Shown here piece by piece: positions 13,945 through 25,800 of a DNA stretch of 64,000 nucleotides (within the stretch, counting starts at the first letter, position 1; every line of letters starts with the position of its first letter). Position numbers and translations under genes: made by a program. Location of the stretch: the NCBI GenBank assembly GCA_016806645.1, contig JACSYO010002128.1:578501-642500 (forward strand), read 5' to 3'. The notes under the pieces were generated by a model. The model was not told the origin of the DNA. It made no database searches and worked only from the letters and a program-made list of their open reading frames with translations. The DNA is from Ophiodon elongatus. Taxonomy: Eukaryota; Chordata; Actinopteri; Perciformes; Hexagrammidae.

Positions 13945-14475
13945 TCCAGTGGAGATGGTTGTGGATTTCCGGAAGAACGCAGCCCCTCCCACACCAATCA
14001 GCCTCTGTGACTCCCCCGTCAACACTGTGGAGTCCTTCCACTTCCTGTGGGAGCTGAACATCAGCTCCATCACCAAGAAGGCTCCACAAAGTATGTTCTT
14101 CCTGAGGCAGCTGAAGAAGTTCAACCTGCCAAAGACAATGATGGTGCACTTCTACAATGACATCGTTGAGTCCATCCTCTGCTCCTCCATCAGCGGATCA
14201 GTCACTCTGCTGAGAGGGTGGTTGGCTGCAATCTGCCTTCCCTCCATGACTTGTTCGCCTCCAGGACCCTGAGGCAGGCAAGAAAGATTGTAGCCGACCG
14301 CTCTCACCCTGGACACAAACTGTTCGAGTCCCTTCCCTCTGGCAGGAGGCTGCAGTCCATCATGACCAAGACCTCACGCCACAAGAACAGTTTTCTTCCA
14401 GCTGCAGTCGGGTCCATCAACAAAGCCCGGGACCCCCACTGACTGACTCTGATTCTGATTCTGATTCTTATCTAA
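13945..14475 (+). mobile_element. Dead 5'-truncated non-LTR retrotransposon (LINE), 3' end
   Basis: Translation of 13952-14215 resembles the region after the fingers/palm of a LINE reverse transcriptase, starting VVDFRKNAAPPTPISL with FFLRQLKKFNLPK further on. The frame then shifts, and 14220-14440 resembles the C-terminal LINE tail (LHDLFASRTLRQARKIV, then FESLPSGRR). The junction lacks a segment normally present between the two blocks, so this copy carries a deletion and frameshift and cannot be functional. It ends in tandem TGATTC units at 14447-14470, a 3' tail style typical of fish Rex1, L2 and CR1-like LINEs. The clade was not resolved. Confidence 0.75.
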
Positions 14476-16412
14476 TTTAGGAAATGGTGGCTTGGAGCTT
14501 TGTGCTCTCATTTTAGTAATGAGAAGTTGTATAAATTCACCTAATGCTGGATTTTTGGATGACTTTAAAAGTGTGTGACTTTGATTTACAATCCTTATTG
14601 GGTTAGGAAAGTGTTTAGGCGGCACATAAATGCATCGTCAAGACTGCATATGCAAAAAAATGCAATAAATTTGCATGCCCAAAAATGCACACACATCAAC
14701 TATAGACATGATTAGCTAGATTACCTGTCTTTGTGTGGTGATGCTGAGTGTTTATTTCACTGACTTCTTTGTAATACTTGATTTCGCCCCAGGTATTAAA
14801 AAAAGCATGCATAATCTCATCCGTTCTAATCCCCTCTCTCATCTTAATCTTATTTTATCACAAATCACATCATCATCTCGCATTTTATCTCAGTTGACCT
14901 CGTGTCATCCCTCATCACCCCTCATCATTCAACCCTGTCTGATCTGTCTTCATTTATTTCCTCTCGTCACCATCATACTATGCCATCTTTTCCTAATTCT
15001 TCTACCTCTAACTTCATTTCATACTAGACTAAGATCATACTGTATATCTTACATCTGTGATTGTACATGCATACAGTCGAGCCAACAACAAATGACTATC
15101 CCTGACTGTACTAAAACCCGAGAAGATGATGCTGTCGCTGTCAGCAGTGTTTACCCCATTCTCCTCTCAATTGGAAAATCTAACAAATGACGAACAGAAC
15201 CTTGGATAAACATGGCAACAACAGGACGAAACTAATGGCTCACGCTGAACGTCAGACTTTATTTGGCAAAGTGAGATCCGTGCTTATTATGTAACTGACC
15301 TGTAAGTGCTGTGATGAAGCTCGCAGGATCAGTTTCAATAAAGTCATTAATAGATGCTTTCTTTACCTCTTCAGCTGAGTGCACTGCACTGCATTAGATT
15401 TAATGGATAAGACATCTTTGGCCCTAACTTCAGTGGGGAGAAGTGTATGCTACTCATATGCTAAATCAATGGGAGACAGCGATTTGGATGATGCTCAGGA
15501 AAGCAGGTCTGGAACACTTCAAGAGTGGTGAGATGAAAAGCTTTGCAATAACAGCTGCCACTAAAACAGAATGCACTGTTGACAGTGCTGTTAAATATCA
15601 GAACAGCCATCTGAAATGACATGGTCTATTGAATTGGACTACTACTGTCAAGGGGACAAGTCATGGGACCAGAACTTAGAGACCATTTACTTGTATTACT
15701 CTCATCAGACGGCCTTTTCCATATGATTTTAAAGGTTTTCTCTCAGACCTTCAGGGCTGTAGTAATTTTTGTGAATGAAGCATACAACCTACTCTCGTAA
15801 ACACATCCCTTTGATAGGATAGTGTTTCTCCTTGGGCACCCTGACTCAGCATGTTGAGTTGTGTGGAAATATATCTGCCATCAATCTCCAACTCTGCTAG
15901 TGGCATGCCTGCAAATTGGCCACTTTTCATGAAAGGGAAACATAAGATAAACCGTTGAGCAAGCATGGGCCGGTTGCAGCCTCTATGTACTAGCAAGGAC
16001 ACTGTGATAGCTGGACTGTGAAGCTAGGAGACCCTATAGCCTACTGGAAGAAAAGCATGTGAGCAGGCAAAAGGATGCAGGCATCAGAGCCTATAAGAAA
16101 TCCTATCAAGGAGTCTATAATTTCCACAGCCAGGATAATAACAAGGGGTGACTGTGATGGTGACATGATAACAAACCAAGCAGATTGTGATGTGAGCTGT
16201 TGTGGTGATGATCACACAGGCATACACTGTCTGATATTGGTTGTAGTCATATGGCCCATACAGGCCTATGAGCTACAGGGCAGAGTAAGGAAAGCATTGG
16301 ACCAGCACATTGATGAGTGCATCACATGATACGGGTCGTGAGCATGCACGTCGCAGCACCACCATCACGAAACTTGTCTTCTTTATTTAATTTGCAGGGC
16401 AATGCAGCGCAC
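14476..16412. other. Gene-free stretch next to mctp1 exon 1
   Basis: The stretch around 14800-15020 is rich in CATC and TCT and gives a low-complexity open frame of no coding credibility. No RNA gene or repeat family was recognised. It would be the start of mctp1 intron 1 on the minus strand. Confidence 0.4.
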
Positions 16413-17033
16413 CTCTTTATGAATTTGTTTGCGAAAGATGCTTGCTAGAAACTGATAATCTCCCAGATGCATGTTGTTACTACACGGGTCTTTACTCACA
16501 GAATCACTTGCGTTTTTACGCAGCTGCTCCTCGTCTCCCACCAGCGCGGCCGGGTCCACCACCAGTTTCTCGAAGCACGCCGAGCCGAGAGAGGAGCTCT
16601 TCTGCTGGTACATGATCAGCTGGGACACGAGATGTTTTGGGCTTCCGTGAGCCGTCAACTCGGGTTTGCTCCCTGTGGCTCCAGAAGCTGCGCCGAGGGG
16701 ATGTAGAAGCTGCCCCTCGGTGCTGGTGCCGGGGACCGCGTCGCCCCCGTGGGACTTCTTGTCCCCTTCCAAAGGCGCCGGCGGAGAGCAGCACAGATTT
16801 GGCTGAGACGACGAAAACACCCGGTCCAACTGTTTTTTTTTCCTCTTAAACATCCATAACCCCGACTCCTTTTTGCTGCCCTCCGCGCCCCCAGCGCCAC
16901 GACGCTCCGATCCCAGTTTAGGACTCAGCCAAGGCTTGGTTTTCTCCTGGAAATTCTTCCACATCCTCCGCTGGTAGGACAGAGACTCTTGTCCTTTGGC
17001 GGTGCCCTCATCCTTAGGTGATTTCTGCTCCAT
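16413..17033 (-). CDS. mctp1: mctp1 first coding exon (multiple C2 and transmembrane domain protein 1, N-terminus)
   Basis: MCTP1 is an ER-anchored protein with three C2 domains and two C-terminal membrane segments that binds calcium and acts in membrane trafficking and synaptic homeostasis. This exon encodes 207 residues of the long-isoform N-terminus, upstream of the C2 domains. Diagnostic matches to vertebrate MCTP1 are RRMWKNFQEKTKP near the start, KKKQLDRVFSSSQPNLCCS around residues 65-83, and a QKSSSLGSACFEKLV stretch around 140-155. The end (YQFLASIFRKQ) appears to align with the YQL..LRRGQ segment that leads into C2A. The ATG was chosen because it precedes this conserved block; an in-frame GTG 33 bases upstream is unlikely. 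The proposed donor after 16413 is GTGCGC, which is weak, so the exon end is less certain than the identity. The exon is GC-rich, unlike its surroundings. Remaining exons must lie at lower coordinates or beyond the window; none was confirmed here. Confidence 0.88.
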
Positions 17034-17329
17034 GGTGCCTGTGCAGCAGCCAGCCAGCCTGAGCACACTCTGAATAGTGGAAGAATGTCACAGTTATGCT
17101 GCTTCAGCTCGGGAGCACTTTCACTGATGATCAGTTTAGAGCGCCAAGAAGGAGACGCACGGTGAGATGAGGAAGGGGGTGTTAGTCTCCAACGAACCTT
17201 GTAGAATGCCTTGCAGGCTCACTGTGGATGTTAGACGCTTGTTAGACGGCAAGCATTATCCTCATCTGTTGAAGGTATGTGTCAGCTCAGTGGTGAAGTT
17301 AGAACACATGCAGCGACTTCTGCAGGACT

Positions 17330-17367
17330 ACCTACATAGGACATGCTACACGCTGTCCTATGTAGGT
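17330..17367. repeat. Perfect inverted repeat, 14-bp arms
   Basis: The arms ACCTACATAGGACA and TGTCCTATGTAGGT are exact reverse complements separated by a 10-base loop. It lies about 300 bases upstream of the mctp1 start codon and could be a transposon footprint or a hairpin in a divergent transcript. Confidence 0.8.
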
Positions 17368-18682
17368 TGTTGGTGGTCCTTGTGCCTCTGCTCTGTCCAA
17401 TGGGCTTCACAAAGGTTTGGTCAACTTCCCCATTAATTGTTTTATTCAAATGAAGGACGGCGGCTGCACCGCGCCTCCCTCTGGCCAGCCATGTCACTTG
17501 ACTGGATAATCTGGAGGCTGGTGATTGCATAACGCAACCCCAAAATGCCTCGTGGAGATGTTTATAATTTTACTGTGGATCCTCTGTCACCCCCCATCTG
17601 ATTGTGCCTGGTGATTTTCTGCCTTTAGATTCACTCTTTTAAAGCAGTGACCTTGGTCAATCTAAAGCTGGCAGTGAATCCGCAACCTTTGTCCTCTTTT
17701 GTTTAGTGTGGATGTTCTTGCACTGTAGCTATATATTTAGATATATTCTCTCTGTCAAATAGGTCAAGCTTCAGTAAATGTTATCACCCACACACAGCAG
17801 CGAGCAAGCAGCGCTGAACAACCTTCTCTCTTTTTGGATGCTGTGCTGCTGCTGTGCATAACTCATTACGTCTTCCCCTCTGGCCCTTGCTTCATTGCTG
17901 GCCTGTTCCGTCCCCCTGGTTAACACTGTGCCGAATATCCTGTAAACAAACACACAGACAGTAATTACAAGAGTGAATACCTCTCTCAGCTAACTCCCTG
18001 TAGCACACATGTACACAAAAAGAAGAGGTCACAGAATGACCTTTTATCTGCAAACAGGGCTCCTGAAAATGTACTTCTTCGGGGGAATGTTAGAACTGGA
18101 TGAACTTCATCCCACGACACAGAGAGGATCTGAGAGTTCAAGGACTTGTATGCTGCTTGCATGGACATTTATTCATGTGAGACACTTGTGGGGATACAAC
18201 CTTGGTATCACTTGTGACAGGAGTGATGTTGAAGGTGTGAGTGGCGCTGACCAAGCCCTCGACCCTCTAATAATGAGAAAGTTATAATCAGCCTTTAATG
18301 TTGTGTGGTAATTTATGGCAACACTGACCTCTATAGAAGAATACTTAATTTAACTTGTGTTTTTTTTCTGACACATGGACACATCTATGAGTAATTAGGA
18401 TGTACATCAAACATGAGATGACAACGACACATTTTGTTGTAGGGATCACTTTGGTTGATATTGCATCCATCCTACATAAAACACTTGAATTACAACCGGG
18501 GGGCACTGCCAGCAACACAGGGCCCTGAACCCCTCTCTCAGTTAAGTAGATGGTAATGTGAGCCTGTGAGCCAAACAATTCCTTTCAGCTACCATCAGCT
18601 TTTCTGGATAGCTGATGAGTCTGCAGTGATCAGGCCTTTTCTCTTAATGATCCTGATTCTGTTGATAGGAAGCTAATTCACA

Positions 18683-18770
<88 letters not shown>
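18683..18770. repeat. (GT)n microsatellite followed by (GA)n
   Basis: About 40 GT units with two GC interruptions run to 18761, followed by a short GA run. The open frames that cross it are repeat artefacts. Confidence 0.95.
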
Positions 18771-19858
18771 ATGTGCACACTACAAACAGAGAGACTATTA
18801 AAAACTCAGAATCCCTTCCACTGACTGAAACTGCATGTAATTCAGTGTCACTACTAGAACATCACGCTGTATGATAATGTAGGTCAGGTCAGGTTAAATG
18901 AAACATAATAAGGCAATTTTCACTGAGTCATGCCCCTCGTAATAAATTCAGTCAGGGAAAAGCTCAATGTTCAATGGATAGCTAGTTAGATTGTGTAAAA
19001 TGAAACAGCCGAGGGAAAGGATACACAGCTCATTTGGCCAATATTCTCTCACCGCCTGTGCCCATTTCAAATAATCACGTATTCTATTTTCAACGCTTCA
19101 GCCACAGTTGCCTGGTATGACCTCTTCGAGTGGCCAATGAACAGGCCAACTTTGATCTGAATGTGGAAGAAAGTTAGAATTAGAATCAAATGTTAATATG
19201 CTAGAATTTATGTTTGTTATCTGTAATAAACTACATTCATATAATGAAAACTTTAAATCATTCATGATTAAGGTATTTACTTGTACCGTGATTAAGCTAA
19301 CTCTAGTAAAAGGAGGTGCAATGTAAAAAATGACACCAAATGATTGAAGAAAAACAGCTAAAAACAAATGAATAAATCTAAGTAAAGTGATACCAGTAAA
19401 GTGAAGAACTAACTTATGTCATACATTTATTAGAGTCTAAGTAATGTTCACACTCAATATTCTAGTTTGCCGAGTTAAGCTGCTTCACCAAGTATACTAA
19501 GCATTATTCTCGCATTACTCAAATTCACACTGGCAGGCTGGCACACCCCACTCAAGGAGACCACAGTTACTATGTGACAACACAAACACATGAACTCAAG
19601 AGCCGGCCGGCAGAAGAAAAGCTCAGGCCTGTGAGTATTCTAAACTTTAAAACATAAAATAAGTGCTTAATATATTGTTGTTAAAGAAGGGAAGATTTTT
19701 ATATTTTTCTCATTGTGCCTAGATAGGAATATCAAATAATAATAATAAATTTAACACTGCATTAAGGTTGACAAAGCAGATTAGAAACAAATTTGAGTAA
19801 AAACTACTGTATACCTCACCACAATATGTAATGTTTTTTTTCTCTTTAGACAAGAAGA

Positions 19859-22800
19859 ATGTCACTCAGGTCAAAGTTACAGCCCTATCAGAACCCCACC
19901 AGGTAACTCTTGTGATTGAATTGCTCTATTGTGGCTGTATTTATTTAGCTTTTTCTATTTTATTTCTATTTCCTTTTTTTTACCATCTGAATGTATTCAT
20001 TCTAATGCTGTTGTGATGTCCCTTTCGGCTGTCGGTCTGACGACGTAAAGCCTCTGGGTTATCGAGATCAATATCAGATCAACAAAATTAAACAAAATTT
20101 TATATTTTTTAATCTATTTTAACCATTAAAACTATTACCTTACCTTCATAGTTTTCACCTTCCTTAGTTCCTGTGGTTCACTAATTCAATTCTAAAATCA
20201 ATCTGTGTCAATGCTGATGTAAATACAGTTGGGACCCACGAGCGACCTTTGTAACACCGCTGTGAATCACATTGATCAAATTAATCCTTAGTCCACAGTA
20301 GCATCAGACAAGGTGACGCAGAATACACAGGTACATGAAGTCAGTGAGAGACCTAGTGTGAGGATGACCTGAGGGTATGAAAAAAAAGTGCACATCATCT
20401 AATTCCGTCTTCATTATTCTTCTGGGTGGATGAATGCTTAAAATTACTTTTTATTCCTGAATATATTGCCTCCAGTGATGGAAAATGCCAACTTTTCATC
20501 ATCCCTCGTTTACCAAAATCAATAAGAAAGAGCTTATAAACTTTAAGAACTGACACCTTGTTTATCTGTCTCTGTTTACTTCCTGATTAAGGCCTGATGT
20601 CTTGGAGGCTGGTCTGAGCAGTCAGGAGAGGACACTGGCTGTGCTGCTGGAACAGGCCTGCAGGATCAAACAGGAAGTGGCAGCAGGTCTGCAGTCTGCC
20701 CAGGGCGCCGTCCAGGTCAAGGCACTGTCCCGTAAGCTGCTGGAGAATCACATCCTGACCATCACACGCATTGTCAAGCAGCTTAGCATGGACATACAGG
20801 TATACAAGTGGGTAGATGGTAGAGGTCAGTGTTGTTCTATGGAAATGTACGAATGCATTTATTTGTATTGTTGCCATGAGTTCTGTAGCCTCTTCTGTCT
20901 AAGACATCTTCTGAGCATGTGGATCAAGTCATTGTCTATCTGTGTGGACTCCCTTTTCTCTCTACCTGTCCAGTCATCTGTTCTTACTCCTTCTTTCATC
21001 TGCTTTCCTCTCCTCTCATCTCTTTTGATGTGCAGCAGCAGCACACACCCGGACAGACACACACACACTCTCTCATGCATGCAAACTCACATCTGATTTG
21101 ATTGCACCTGATAGAATGGTGCAGCGCCTGAGCTAAGCCTGCCTGACTCCTCATCAACATCAGCTGTGGATATGATGTCTGTATAAGCAGAACATTAATG
21201 ACGTACACATTATATCTGTTTAAATAAATACTGCCAAGTTACGGACTAACAAATGAGTGCTTGGAGTCATCTTTGACTGAGCAGAACATCAAGCCACATT
21301 ATGATAACTGCCTTCCTTATAGAAACATAGCACAAAATGAAATACATTACTTCATTGGTGCATACAAAATAGGCCATTAACATGATTAGAGACTGTCATT
21401 ATCTGAAATATTACATGAATGCCTGAAAGCTAATTAATTCTGCACATGAAGAAGTAATATGCTAAGGCATGACATGAATATGCTGGTAAATCAAATGATG
21501 TTGGCAGTTTTGAATTATCTTTTTCAGCAAAGGACATAATGATAGTTTCCAAACAAACTATATTATAAATATAATAAATGCTTTGTTTGTCAATTTTGTT
21601 TCATCTGTATTTTACTGCTGATCTACATAAACGTGAAATGGACAAATAGGCTGTCTTTGTTCTGAGCAGGCCCTGGAGAGACAGATCGCCCAGCGGGACT
21701 CCATCACCTCTGGAACCACAAAGGCTGTTCAAAGCCTGGACCAGAAGAACGTGGCTGGCATTGGAGACCTGAGAGGCAGAGTAGCCAGGTATGCACACCG
21801 GTGCACAAGTGTTTTGACGGATTATCTTTTCTTTTCTTTTATCCTACTTATTTTCTCTTCCTCTAATGAAGTGCAATGGTATAGCCTGCATCCTGTCTGC
21901 CAGCTTTTCACAGTCTCACAACTTCCAATTCGTCGTGGCATTGCCTCAACACTCCCCCCCCCCACCCCCCCACACACACACACACACATAAATGCACACA
22001 TTAATTATTATCTTCTCACCAGAGTGAAGGAAAGTACAGCATAGGCTTGAACACACTCTAGCTGCTGATTAGCACTTGTTCTTTATTTGGTGTCTGTGCA
22101 GATCAAGCTTATTAGATTGGATTGCTGAAGAGATTTGTCATCATTAGATTGCATTCGGATTGGTGTTTTTGCAGTGTGGTGACCTAGGCTGAATTATTTG
22201 AAACATCCCTGGCAATAATGTATGTTCTCATCAGACAGTAGATTAATGTTATTTTGTGAACATCTTATTTCACAGCTGGCCTGCTTCCTCAACGATGTTT
22301 AAGAGATCAGTGGTGAGAGGGGATATTGCCTATTACTCAACAAACATCTGATTTATGGTCCAATAAAACCTGTAGAAAATCCTCAACTACTCAGCCAAAT
22401 GACCTATTGTGCGTTAGTCATAAATAATCAAGCAAGTTGAGGGCCAGTGTTTTTTGATAAATTATATTATTTTATGAAACCCTTTATGGAAGCACTAATG
22501 GTCTGAAGGAAAATAACCCTCATTTTACACTGGGCATCTCCATAATTAGTTGTTAGCTTTGGTTGTTGAGCTTGCGTTTTACAAATATTATATTGACATA
22601 AACACAGTAACCCTGACAGAGAAGGGGGGGAGTTTTTGCTGGTTTGGTAATGGCATCTTAAATTTCGCACAGGAAGAAAGAGAGCTACATTACAACACTG
22701 ACAATGAGGGTCAACACAGTTCATTATTATGACATAAACTGAACAGAGAACATGTAAGCTGTTGCATGAGAGGCTGTAAAGTATTTTTTCACAACCTGCT

Positions 22801-25800
22801 GATTGTGTTTGGTGATACAGTTATTAAACTACTTTACTTATTTCATTGGTTGTCATGTTTTGCCTGTGTTTCCATCAGTAATTCATCAATAGAGGCAAAC
22901 GTATCCACTGATCAAATGTGTTAAGTGAGCATTCAAAGGATAAAAGATCACTACTTAGGATTCAGCAGAGCTTTCTTCTGGCTATTAGCTCGCCTTGGAA
23001 ATAACTGATAAGGGCATCTGTCTGATTTCTTTCCAATCTGCCCGTTTGTCTACCGTCTGAACTGCTTGTGCTTCATGAAGAACCTTCTCCCTGTTGTCTC
23101 CAGTCTTTTGCTCATCTGTCTGATTTCACACCTTTCCCCAACTCCCTCCCAGTCAACGATCCTCACTCAGTGGTCCCTCTCTGCTTCCCATGTCAGGTGT
23201 GACGCCAGCATTGCCAAGCTGAGCGCCGACATGAGCTCTGCGGAGCGACGGGTGATTAGACTGCAGCAGGAGGTGGCAGAGCTCATGTCAGCCGCGGACG
23301 TACGGCTCAAAGAGCTGCACGTCAAGGTGAGCGACGGTGCGCAAATGCTGACAAAGAATAAGGCAGCACTTTAAACCACACTATATACAAAGTATCTCAA
23401 CACCAGTGCCAAAAAGAATCTTCATAAGTCTTTAAAAGTTCATTCTTTGATACATACTTGGACATACCAAAATTATTCTTCATCAATGTAATATTCAAGA
23501 CATCAAAACTTGGCAGAATAGGAAACATTTAAATATCTGTAATATTGCAAAGCTTAAATGGTACATTGCATATTTGTAACCATAATAGCTGCATAATATC
23601 CCATGAATTGCTACGACATTTCTTAATTTATGGTCCTCAGAAAATGAACCTGATGACGTTGGTCATCCCGACTTCCTCTAGCGCCACCAGCAGGTTGACA
23701 ATTTTTTAGTGACATGTCTCGACATCTATAAAATGGATTACCATGAAATTTGTTACAGACGTTCATGGTTCCCAGAGGGTGATTCCTAATGACTTTGATG
23801 ATCTTCTGACTTTTTTAAGAGGTTGACATTTGTGGTTTTGAGTGAAATGTCTCAACAACTGCTGGATGGATTGCCATCAAAACTTTGGTCTGAATTCATT
23901 GATCGTTTCACTTTTCATCATTCACCCATTCAATTTGACCAATACTTTGGATTATGTCCAAACATCTGCAAAACCTGAGCTGTACTTGGGTTTATTGCTA
24001 ATTAGAAAACATGAGCATGCTAACAGGCTAAACTAAGATAATGAACATGTTAAAACATCAGCATGTTAGCATTATCATTTTGAATATTCCGGCAGTAGCA
24101 TCGAGCGTAAAGCCCCGCTTTACCTAAGTACAGGCTCAAAGACACATCTGCATTGCTTAACGCTTAATCTTCTTCTCATATTTCTTAAATTATGCTGTAT
24201 TACACTAAGTAGAAAAGTCTACAACCTGAACCTAATCCTTACCGTACTATCCTGAGATAGTGTTTAGCCTGGAGTTCATTGGAATACTCCAGTCTCAAAT
24301 TAAGGAATTATGTTGTCGTTTGTTAATTGATTTAGGTATAAAAGGGGAATTACATTTACTCAAATGCTGCTTACATAAAGGAAATAATAATCTGGCAATA
24401 TACACAGGGGGTGTATTTGCTGTTTACCCTAAAGAGGATGTCTGGCTGTTTGGCAGGTGAGTTGGAGCTTACTGCTGCTTAGTGAGACTGGCCTTATCAA
24501 CTAAAGTCAGGGGGCTCAACCACAGACTCTAACATGATAAATATAATGTGAAATTAATTCAAACAGGGATTTCAAGGTCTCTCCATAAACAGCTTTTACT
24601 GCACTGTGGGATCACATTTTCTTTACAAGATAAATATAATAAAAACTACAAAAACACTGGATCAGGACATATGTCAAATGTTATAATACTCTCCATCACT
24701 TTACTAAATCCAAAGCCGACCAAAACTGCCCTCAACCACACTCCCCTCACATTGAGTCAGCCTGCACTCTGTTCTGTTGGTGGTACAGGGGGGTAAATCA
24801 TTCTGATGGCAGCACATTAGCTGTGGAGCAGTGGTCAAGCATGTGTCATAAAGATAATTGAAAAAGCAGAGAAAGTGGGTCACCACTGTTACTCCTAGTC
24901 CTGACTGGCCATAGGAGTTGTGCAGCAGCTCAATCATCTCGACTCAGCAGAAACTGCAGAGGGTAAAGGTCAGATCATGGAGCCGGCACCGCAAGATGTT
25001 TCAACGTCACGTAACAGTGTATTTTTTGTTTTCTTTTTCCAGCTTCATCACGACCTGTGGAGGCTGGAGGCCTCATTGGCCGAGCATTCCCAGGAACAAA
25101 AGATCTCTATGGCTGATCTGCATACACAAGTTAAACTACTGGAAACCAGGTAATTAGGCCATTAGTTCAAGAGGAAGCACAATCCCCTGGGTTACTTGTT
25201 AAAATGCTATGTTATGTATTAGTTTGATTTCTTATTTTGTTTCCTCTCAAGGGCTGACCTCGGTGCACTGTGGTGCTTCTGTACATTCCCATCTTGTAAT
25301 GCTCATGATTTGTGCAGGCATTCAGGATTCACCTGCTTATCAAACCGATGTGTTGCAAAGTTGTATTATAATTTAAATATTAACATGAGGATATTTATTT
25401 CAACAATTATTGACTTAGTGTTCCTGTAAAAACGCTGTGTCAGACACATTTGTTGACGTAACTTTTAATTTAACATGTCTTTATAAACATGAGTTTTCTA
25501 TGTATTTTTGTTTTTTTTTCTATATCTTCTCCTAGACTTTACTTTCTTGACGACTATACTGTTTTTCACTTGTGATTGGGAAATATGGACATTTTCTTGG
25601 CTAATTTGCCTTTCAGCAGTGCTCCGCTAGCAATGATTTATGTTCCCTTTTTCATTCTGCCCAGACTAAAATATAATAATCTATGACTTACTAATTAACT
25701 TATCAAATCATATCCCAGTCAGTCCTAACACTCTCCAGCTGGGTATTTCAGAGTCATGACCATCTCAACTTTTGATGCCAGAGGCAGAGAAAAGCTATTA

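Larger units (their letters stand above)
17034..19849. other. mctp1-fam81b head-to-head intergenic region and 5' sequences
   Basis: The region should contain both promoters. No TATA box or clear initiator could be assigned. It holds a 14-bp-arm hairpin at 17330-17367 and a GT microsatellite at 18683-18770, described separately. No other gene was seen. Confidence 0.4.

Noticed and set aside
14735..15190. Plus-strand open frame of 151 residues
   Set aside because: Built from CATC/TCT-rich low-complexity sequence; looks like chance.
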